NCBI GenBank assembly: GCA_958510875.1
Contig: OY294067.1
Location: forward strand, 259,471,736 to 259,535,735
Reading direction: 5' to 3'
DNA from: Endomychus coccineus
Taxonomy: Eukaryota; Arthropoda; Insecta; Coleoptera; Endomychidae
Length of the DNA stretch: 64,000 nt
The notes below the pieces were generated by a model that was given only the letters and a program-made list of their open reading frames with translations, was not told the DNA's origin and searched no databases. The position numbers were made by a program, and so were the translations under genes. This document shows positions 56,758 through 64,000 of the stretch, one piece after another. Each line of letters begins with the position of its first letter. Positions within the stretch are counted from its first letter, which is position 1.

Positions 56758-57079
56758 ACCTTGATAGTCCAGGAAATAAAGGTTTTGAAAAGAAAAATTT
56801 TAGGTAAATTGCCGATTTTGATGTGTGAGGGCTCATTCGATTCGTTTTGACCTCTAGATCAGAATCTGCCACAGCTACATAGGGGGAAATGTCTCAGATT
56901 GTTAATAAACAATAAATATTGACCAAAAAATGATGTGTTATAACAATATAAAAAAAAAAACTAAAAACGCTATTTTCCATCAACTTTTAGCGGGTAAAGT
57001 AGAAAATTGCAGTTATTTGATCAATGCAAATTTAAGGTTTATAACAACTTGATAGTTATCTATTTGTTAATAAACATCA

Positions 57080-57545
57080 AAATGACAATTTTCAAATTAA
57101 CCCAAAAAATGTAAATTTTTAAAATTATCAAGACTAGAGTCATTTTCTGGTAATTTGAGATCGCTGAATACGCATTTGATTTTCTTTCTTTGATTAAATG
57201 TCAATTTAATCAATTAATTGATAATTACTCAGTTACCGAATTAACAAAAAAATTCAGTGTCTCAAAATAATCAAGATTAGAGTCATTTTCGGGTAATTTC
57301 GGGTCACTAAACATGAATTTAATGTTATATTTTTGATTAAAGGTTAATTTAATCATTTTATTGATAATTTCTCAGTTACCGAATTAACAAAAAAATTCAA
57401 AGTCTTAAAATAATCAAGATTGGAGTCAATTTCGTATAATTTAAGGCCGCTAAACACGAAACACTTGGCGAATCAACAAAAAATATTCAAAGTTTTAAAA
57501 TAATCAAGATTACAGTCAATTTCGGATAATTTGAAGTAGTTAAAT
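57080..57545 (-). repeat. Left inverted array of the 144-bp family
   Basis: About three diverged units with AATAATCAAGATTAGAGTCA and CAGTTACCGAATTAACAAA, the reverse complement of the right array motif. Spacing is about 130-140 bp. Confidence 0.75.
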
Positions 57546-57600
57546 TTGAATCTAATGTGATTTTTCAATAAATTGTTCATATTATTAGTTGATTCATAGC

Positions 57601-57614
57601 GTTGCCATGGTAAC
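57601..57614. promoter_or_regulatory. Perfect palindromic RFX X-box word
   Basis: GTTGCCATGGTAAC fits the RFX-factor X-box consensus GTNRCC-(0-3 N)-RGYAAC at every position. It sits in the unique centre of the foldback between the opposed arrays. A chance match of this length is possible; no expressed gene is adjacent. Confidence 0.45.
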
Positions 57615-57739
57615 TGAGAGAAGTGCAGGGACGTATGAGCTGAATTCAGAACCAGTAATTCAACCTCCAGGGCCGTAGCCGTAAAGGGGAAGAGTGGTTT
57701 TTCATGTTATTGATAAAACATAGTTTCCCAGCAATGTAT

Positions 57740-58680
57740 CCAAGAATAACATCAAATTCGTATTCAGCGACCTTAAATCATACGAAATTGACTCCAATCT
57801 TGATTATTTTGAGACTTTGAATTTTTTTGTTAATTCGGTAACTAATTAATTATCAATTTAATAATTATATTAACATTCAATCAAAAAAATAACATCAAAC
57901 TACTCAGCGACCTCAAATTACCTGAAAATGACTCTAGTCTTGATTATTTTTTAAATTTCCATTTTTTGGGTTAATTCGTTCATTAACAAATTGTTAATTA
58001 ACTAATTAGATTAACAGCCAATCAGAAAAATAACATCGAATCTGTATTCAGCGACCTCAAATTACCAGAAAATGAATCTAATCTTGATTATTTTTTGAAT
58101 TTCCATTTTTTGGGTTACTTAGTTTATTAACAAATTGTTAATCAACTTATTAGAATAACAGCCAATCAGAAAAATAACATCGAATTTGTATTCAGCGACC
58201 TCAAATTACCTGAAAATGAATCTAATCTTGATTATTTTTTGAATTTCCATTTTTTGGGTTACTTGGTTTATTAACAAATTGTTAATCAACTAATTAGATT
58301 AACAGCCAATCAGAAAAATAACATCGAATTTGTATTCAGCGACCTCAAATTACCTGAAAATGAATCTAATCTTGATTATTTTTTGAATTTCCATTTTTTG
58401 GGTTACTTAGTTTATTAACAAATTGTTAATCAACTAATTAGATTAACAGCCAATCAGAAAAATAACATCGAATTTGTATTCAGCGACCTCAAATTACCTG
58501 AAAATGAATCTAATCTTGATTATTTTTTGAATTTCCATTTTTTGGGTTACTTAGTTTATTAACAAATTGTTAATCAACTAATTAGATTAACAGTCAATCA
58601 GAAAAATAACATCGAATTTGTATTCAGCGACCTCAAATTACCTGAAAATGAATCTAATCTTGATTATTTAGGAAATTTCC
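57740..58680 (+). repeat. 144-bp tandem array
   Basis: The word ACATC(G/A)AA starts at 57749, 57892, 58033, 58177, 58321, 58465 and 58609. The last five spacings involve exactly 144 bases (58033 to 58609), while the first two are 143 and 141. The later units are almost identical (TATTCAGCGACCTCAAATTA, AATCTTGATTATTTTTTGAA), so they were recently amplified or homogenised, unlike the diverged outer ones. Confidence 0.92.
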
Positions 58681-59015
58681 ATTTTGTTGTTTATTAACAA
58701 ATAGAAAACTGTCAAATTGTTATAAACCATAAATTCACATTGCTTATTGATCAAATAACTGCAATTTTCTACTTTACGCGCTAAAAATTGATGGAAAATA
58801 GCGTTTTCAATTTTTTTAAATTACGTCAAAAATATGCCATTTATTGGCCATTATTTATTGTTTATTAACAATAGGACAAATTTCCCCCTATGTAGCTGTG
58901 ACAGATTCTGATCTAGAGGTCAAAACAAATCGAATGAGCCCTCACACATCAAAACCGGCCTTTTACCTCAAATTTTTCTAATTAGGGTCGATTTTGTACT
59001 TTATTTCCTGGACTA

Positions 59016-59523
59016 CGAGCTTAAATCAGGGTTTACCTTTTATCAATCGTGTGATATTTAAAACTCATTTTAACAAAATTCTCCTTGGACTTGGAATGCT
59101 ACAGAAAATATTTGTTTCGTCGTTGGTCAGACCAATGGGAAATCAGTGTAGGTACAGATTATTCTTCATACATTTCATAAATTGTCCTCAATAAATCCGC
59201 ATCATTCTCGTCAGTACTTCTAAATGTGCCCAATTCATTTTCTAGGAATAATAGACTTTTGTTCTATATCCTTTACCAAAGATAAAGAAGTACTTGTTAA
59301 AGCAGAAATCACTTGAATCAAAATCTTTTTAGCAAAGCTTGATATACATTTTCAGTTATATGTTTAGCATCGGGAGGTAAATGCTTTCTCCTGAAAGTGA
59401 CATTACAAGATGTCCCACTATAAGTACAAGATCAAGGACGCCACATTCTAATACTTAGTACAACAAAAATCACTCGACGAATAAAAATTTCAATTTCATA
59501 TTTACATCATTAAGTATTACCTG
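59016..59523. other. Nothing recognised
   Basis: About 500 bases between two foldback elements; AT-rich, no motif. Confidence 0.35.
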
Positions 59524-60438
59524 GGCGAGAAAATAAAGCAGAGAAGGTCGAAAAAAAATCGTCAGATTCGATTTTGATGATTTTTTTTCAAATCCATTCT
59601 GTGTGAATAATAATATTTAAAAAATGTTACAAGTTTATTTTTTCATGATATGCATTTTAGAATGTTTACAAAGTGAATGCATCTTTTTGAATGCATTTTC
59701 AAGAGATAATTTTGAGAGTATTGAAAAAATGGTCAAATATAGCCAAACTAGGCCATAATTTCTTACTCGGGGGTTTTTGGAGATGCTGATCACGATTCCG
59801 GTGCCAGATTCGAGCTACGACGCACCTGGGTCTCAAGACATCCTGATACTATCGTCGTCTCCAGGAAATTCGGAAAAATATCTTTTGCAATGGAGTAAAA
59901 CTTATTGGGGAGGTACTTTCGAAATTGCCGGTTATGACCATGACCTTCAATAGTCACCTGGTGGTGACTACCCTGATGTACCCTGATGATCTGGGTCGTT
60001 TCCAGGGTTTGTTCATATGGTCTGAAATGCAACCAAATTCGTCCCTCGGAAGTTATTTGGGGCCTGATCACGACTCTGGAGTCGAAATTAATCAGAGATG
60101 CATCTTATAAACGGATCTGTGATTGATTTTCAAAAATAATAGCGAAACGTTTTTGATTCCAAATGTTAAAAATTTTGATAATTAAGATTGCATAGCTTTT
60201 ATCGCGGGCTTTGAGTGCGGCGACCGAATCAAGAAATTCCGTAACGAAAATAAAACCTTACACCCCCCACTCCGCCTACCATGTAGCTCGGCCGAGCGTT
60301 CGCTTAACGTGTATGTATATGATACGACTGTACGAAGCTCGCACGGATCGAGACGAGCTGCTCCGAAATCGGACGGATACGTAAGCAGCTGTTTGTGAGA
60401 AAGTATATAGGTGTACAGGTATTTATCATATCTTTATA

Positions 60439-61031
60439 ATGCCACACTCACCGCATGTGCGCTCCGTAAGTATACATGTAGGTATATATACTGTTGTAGA
60501 TACTGTTCCAAAAGGTGGGGTAGCTATTTACCAAAATAATAATAATGTTACTAATATTATGACTCCGAATATTGAAATAAATATTGCACACGTTAGCGAC
60601 GTTAATGTTAGGCGCTCATTTGTGCGTGCTTATGCAAACTTAGAAATGGCCTACACATAGTCATGGTAGCAATTTACATTTCTCCGAATCCAAAATTGGA
60701 CGAGATAGAGCATTTCATTCATCGCACTTTACTGGACTACACTAAAGAAGGGTCGAAAATACTTGGTACAAATGGTAATAAATTTCCACTTATCTTGGCT
60801 GGTGATTTTAACATTAACTTCGCTGATAAAAAATGAGAGCGGTTGACAACTTTTCTTTCGGAAAAATTGAATTTGAAAATGAATAATGATCCACAAGAAT
60901 TCACAACAAAATATGGGACCACCATTGACGGGGTATTTTCCAGATATTTAGAGGATATCAAGTCTCAAATTTATGTTTCTTATTTCAGTTACCATAAACC
61001 TATAGTTTCAATGATAAAAATTCATGAATAA
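60439..61031 (+). pseudogene. Helentron EEP-type endonuclease fragment
   Basis: The frame 60439-60660 contains VPKGGVAIYQNNNN. A frameshift leads to the ATG at 60663: MVAIYISPNPKLDEIEHFIH, then FPLILAGDFNINFADKK with the GDFN box of exonuclease-endonuclease-phosphatase nucleases. A TGA stop (about 60834-60836) is followed in the same frame by LTTFLSEKLNLKMNND, TTIDGVFSRYLEDI (with the D of the TxIDxV box) and SYFSYHKPIVSMI (the terminal H) to 61031. One frameshift and one stop; Rep/helicase absent. The family resemblance is to the endonuclease fused to Helentron helicases. Confidence 0.75.
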
Positions 61032-61246
61032 ACTGCATGTATTGTAAGATAATAAAAATATTTTAAACGATAATAACTTCTCATTTATTCAATAAAAAAA
61101 AAATTGTTTTCTTATCGGTCACCACTCTCAAAAAGTTTAACTGAATTAATATCAAAGAAAAAACTTGAATTAATATCAAAGAAAAAAAAATACTGCATAA
61201 GTAAAAAATAAATAAATAATTGTAATTGCATAAGTTGATAAAAAAT

Positions 61247-61284
61247 GCTATGCAATAGCTTTACCGCGGCAGTCCCCGAGTGCC
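61247..61284 (+). other. Helentron 3'-terminal hairpins
   Basis: Two adjacent stems: GCTAT-GCA-ATAGC, then after TTTACCGC the stem GGCA-GTCCCCGAG-TGCC. Such hairpins near the 3' end mark termination of rolling-circle transposition in Helitrons. Confidence 0.6.
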
Positions 61285-61801
61285 ACACGTTTTTTTTAAG
61301 TATCAATCTACAATAGATAAGTTTACAAGAGGAAACACCAAAAACAATGCATGGAGATCACCTAGGTTATCAAGGTATCCTGACCACCAGGCAACTATTG
61401 AGTGTCATGGTCATAACCGGCAACCTCAAAAAAACCTCCCTCACAAGTTTCATCCCATTACAAAAAATTATTTCACGAATTGCCTGGAGACGACAATAGT
61501 ACCAGGATGCCCGGAGCCCCAGGTGCGTGTTGGTTCTAGTCTGGCACCGGAATCGTGATCAGCAACCCCATAAACTCCCGATTGGAAATTCTGGCCTATT
61601 TTTTTATATTTAGCTATTTTTCCAACATTTTTAATATTATCTCCTGGAAATGCATTCAAAAAGATGTATGTTCCTGTGTAGAAATGCTACAATGCATATC
61701 ATGGAGAAATAAAATGATAACGTTCTTTCTAAATGACACCTAGAATCGATTTTAAAACATCATCAAAATACTTTGGCCTTTTTTCTGCTTTATTTCATCG
61801 A

Positions 61802-63100
61802 CTGTGTATAATACCTTCGAACGGTCTATTTCTAAATTTGTATATAATCCGGTTCTGCCCGAAAGAGTGGTAAATTTGGTGCCTTTTATGGCCTGAGGTA
61901 TAATTAGCGATTCCAGTCTAAAGGTCAACGGTATAATATGAACAATACTCTAAACAAGTACTTGAAATGACCCCTTCAGCTAGAAAACCCCACTGATGTC
62001 AAAATTACGAAATCTTCCTATAGGGAAAGTATAAATGAGAAATTGCACAGTACTTATACTTGCAATTATATTTATGTATGTACATATACCGATTTCGCCT
62101 TGTTGCCTTTCACAAATATGTTAACATAATGCAAAGTGCTAATCACAGATGAAATCAGATACTTTATGAGTAATCATTCAGCATTGTCTTGAGGTTTTTT
62201 CACCAATTGCAAGGAGTGTATACTATCGCAATAGATAGGGACCTTCTGTCATAACTTATAATTACCTTTAAATAGTTATGTTCAAAATAATACAGCCAAT
62301 TATCCATGCTTGTAACAAACAGTACAAAAGATAGGCGTGGCAAGCTTAATTCCGCGTGAGTATCATTAATTATGATAGTTGAAAATTACAATACGATATT
62401 ATGCTAAGGAGGGCCGCGCAGCAACGACAACATGTTACTATGAATTTATTTGTTTTCATTTCCTTTCAATTTAATTGCGATTGCATCCAGAAACGGAAGT
62501 CTCATTTTTACAGGACATAATTGACTTCGCTTAATGACCAATAACTTCAAACATGCTAATACTTCTTCAATTAACTACTGCAAAGAAGATTGATCAGACA
62601 ATTCGTTCTCTTTCAGAAATATCTTGACATGTGGATGGAAGACTTATATCGCTAGAATAGACATTGCGTATCTAACTTGGTTTTATGTAGTAACGTTAGA
62701 TACTCTGTCAGCATCACCAACCGGCGAACATGATTATTAGTGAATTAAGTGAATTCAAATTATTGCGTCGATTGATATAGCTGGCTCAGTAACCGTGCAG
62801 ATTTGTAAGGGAAGAAAGTGTAGTAGTGCTTTCTCAAATACAAAAAAATTGTTTTTTTGAATATCGTGATGAAACTTGAATTTCGCAACGAGATAATCAC
62901 ACACCACTTATTCCAAAAACTTAACACACCAAACACTCGTAGGGACCGAAAACGTATTGGAAATGATTAGAAACAGATAAAGATTAGAAAAGGCGTCAAA
63001 TCATACTCTGTCATTACATTGGAAGCCTATTCGGATTGACAATGTATGTGTTGACAATTCTAAAATTTTGATTCCCATAATTTTAGATATCAGCTACGTA
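61802..63100. other. Nothing recognised
   Basis: AT-rich, with no reading frame or repeat that I can name. Confidence 0.35.
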
Positions 63101-64000
63101 TTTCGGGATCTACTACCGGGATATCAAAAATTATCTTGGTCAAGGGCGGTTGTGGAATCTAAGACGTGTGTCTTACTTTACGTTTGAAATAATTATGTCA
63201 TAATTAATTTGAAGTTTCTAAAAGTGCGAAATTTTGCAATTTTATACGAATATTGTAACACTCAGAAGTCTTTACCGCTTTGGACTCCGGGATTTTCACG
63301 TGGCCTATCGAAATTAGAAGGTTCGAATTATCTAAAAACATAATTGCATGAACGCCAGAGGTCCTATGTAATTAGCTACGAACGAAACCATTTTGACATA
63401 TGCCTCGAGGAGCTCGCTGCGCGTAAGTTAGAGTTTATACATTTTACCTCGGTCTTGTTAATTTGGGGCCGTTTCTTGCCCCGTGCGACCGGCGCCAGTT
63501 GTAATGAAGTGTTTTTGGTTATAGACCGCTAGCTTTTACCCGCTTCATGTATATTTTAGTCGCGAGAAAATCCCCTTTGGTACGTCGCACGTTAGACGCG
63601 CGTAGCTGAGATCTGAGAATAGCTCAAACTGTTTTAATTAATTTTTCCTATTTAATGGACATTTATCGAAGAAAGGAGGGCCGTCGGGCACGGTCCGAAA
63701 CTAAATCTAACTACATGGAGTGAAAACGGCACGCGAAAAGTCGTCGTAAAGCCGTATTAGGTGCAACCAGTTTGCACTTTTCTAACTCGCGTGCTACAGG
63801 CTTCTCACGTGAACGTCATTCGATTTACGGAAAATTAACTATTTCAAAACAGTTTTTGACCCGGACTGTGGCTATCACGACCTCTGAAAAGGTTCAAAGT
63901 TCACATAATTATTTCATAATTTGTAGTTCATTATTGTTTCACAACTGGAATGAATAGTTATGAAATTTGTAGGTTATTGATCATGTCAGTGTGACAGTGA
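63101..64000. other. Relatively CpG-rich terminal region, no gene recognised
   Basis: 63270-63830 contains many CpG dinucleotides (CGTCGCACGTTAGACGCGCG, GGCCGTCGGGCACGG, GCACGCGAAAAGTCGTCG) compared with most of the window. No known motif is in the frames at 63344-63532 and 63772-63957. It could be a younger, less CpG-depleted element or a gene-proximal region continuing beyond the window. Confidence 0.35.

Larger units (their letters stand above)
56765..59015. mobile_element. Foldback element with ~315-330-bp TIRs and internal 144-bp tandem arrays
   Basis: TAGTCCAGGAAATAAAG at 56765 is inverted at 58999-59015. The arms 56765-57077 and 58687-59015 share GTGTGAGGGCTCATTCGAT, CTCTAGATCAGAATCTG, ACATAGGGGGAAAT and TTGCAGTTATTTGATCAAT words. 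Inside, repeats of one family point one way on the left (57080-57545, about three diverged units) and the other way on the right (57740-58680, seven units), with a unique 170-bp centre. The layout resembles Drosophila FB and Galileo-type foldbacks. No transposase present. Confidence 0.85.
60186..61287 (+). mobile_element. Helentron (Helitron) fragment
   Basis: The 5' end carries TTGCATAGCTTTTATCGCGG, GCTTTGAGTGC, and the 3' end carries ATGCAATAGCTTTACCGCGG, CAGTCCCCGAGTGCCACACG. These related same-orientation terminal words are in line with the paired subterminal motifs of Helentrons. Two 3' hairpins are visible: GCTAT-GCA-ATAGC at 61247-61259 and GGCA...TGCC at 61268-61284. A relatively CpG-rich stretch (60240-60400) follows the 5' end. 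The body keeps only the endonuclease end of the protein, so Rep and helicase domains are deleted. Confidence 0.68.
59524..61801. mobile_element. Foldback element with ~490-bp arms, interrupted by a Helentron
   Basis: The left arm (59524-60010) and right arm (61310-61801) are inverted. Shared words are GAAATAAAGCAGA at the outer edge, TCTTTTTGAATGCATTT, TGATCACGATTCCGGTGCCAG, TCGTCTCCAGG and ACCGG(T/C)TATGACCATGAC. The spacer contains a Helentron piece (60186-61287). The mirrored frames 59790-60071 (minus) and 61280-61558 (plus) give similar peptides (ECHGHNRQ, LETTIV, LAPES) because they lie in the two arms. Confidence 0.82.

Noticed and set aside
58033..58680. Regular 144-bp repeats as a CRISPR-like array
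   Set aside because: Repeat units are contiguous with no unique spacers, no cas genes, and the setting is a eukaryotic foldback element.
59790..61558. Two similar ~92-aa frames on opposite strands that look like paralogous genes
   Set aside because: They are the two inverted arms of one foldback element; similarity comes from the DNA repeat and there is no known domain.

Overview
The window reads as a stretch of arthropod, most likely insect, intergenic DNA. By eye it is AT-rich and eukaryotic. It has no operons and no long intact reading frames. Recognisable coding sequence is nearly all decayed transposable-element protein. A beetle is a guess from the element mix (hammerhead-bearing Penelope elements, mellifera-type mariner, a Helentron fragment, abundant foldbacks, TTAGG-type repeats). 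I found no host gene that I would defend.

Layout: 1-6 kb holds a terminal hairpin, a 442-bp direct repeat rich in GTATTTGAAATAC-like words, a reversed Penelope 3' fragment and LINE tails. 6.47-8.95 kb is a near-complete Penelope-like element (PLE copy A) with 13-bp target duplications. 11.5-13.9 kb has a tandem array with TTAGG words and a long-TIR element enclosing a cysteine-rich CXC-like reading frame. 15.5-16.7 kb is PLE copy B, with intact hammerhead ribozyme cores at both ends. 17.6-23.7 kb has dispersed and duplicated unknown repeats plus a LINE tail. 26.06-27.21 kb is a dead mariner, apparently inserted in a second hammerhead-like element. 28.4-32.2 kb contains three LINE fragments. 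35.3-36.7 kb has a short TIR element, the N-terminal half of an IS630/mariner-like transposase that keeps its intron, and a tRNA-like sequence. 37.4-40.96 kb is a pogo/Tigger-like transposon with TIRs and a broken transposase. 44.6-47.6 kb has two IS630-like relics and a 1.2-kb foldback. 48.5-49.5 kb is a LINE whose RT and RNase H parts lie in opposite orientation. 51.3-53.5 kb is PLE copy C (head-to-head) with a second-family insertion. 55.5-56.5 kb joins a LINE tail to a MULE transposase relic. 56.77-59.02 kb is a foldback element with a 144-bp tandem array and a perfect RFX X-box word near its centre. 59.5-61.8 kb is a further foldback interrupted by a Helentron endonuclease fragment. The last 1 kb looks relatively CpG-rich and is otherwise unexplained.

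The most interesting system is the PLE group. Single insertions, bounded by 13-bp duplications, carry an inverted copy of their own ribozyme-bearing 3' end joined to a 5'-truncated body. The foldback with the X-box centre is second. All element names rest on motif recognition by eye; no alignment or database search was run.
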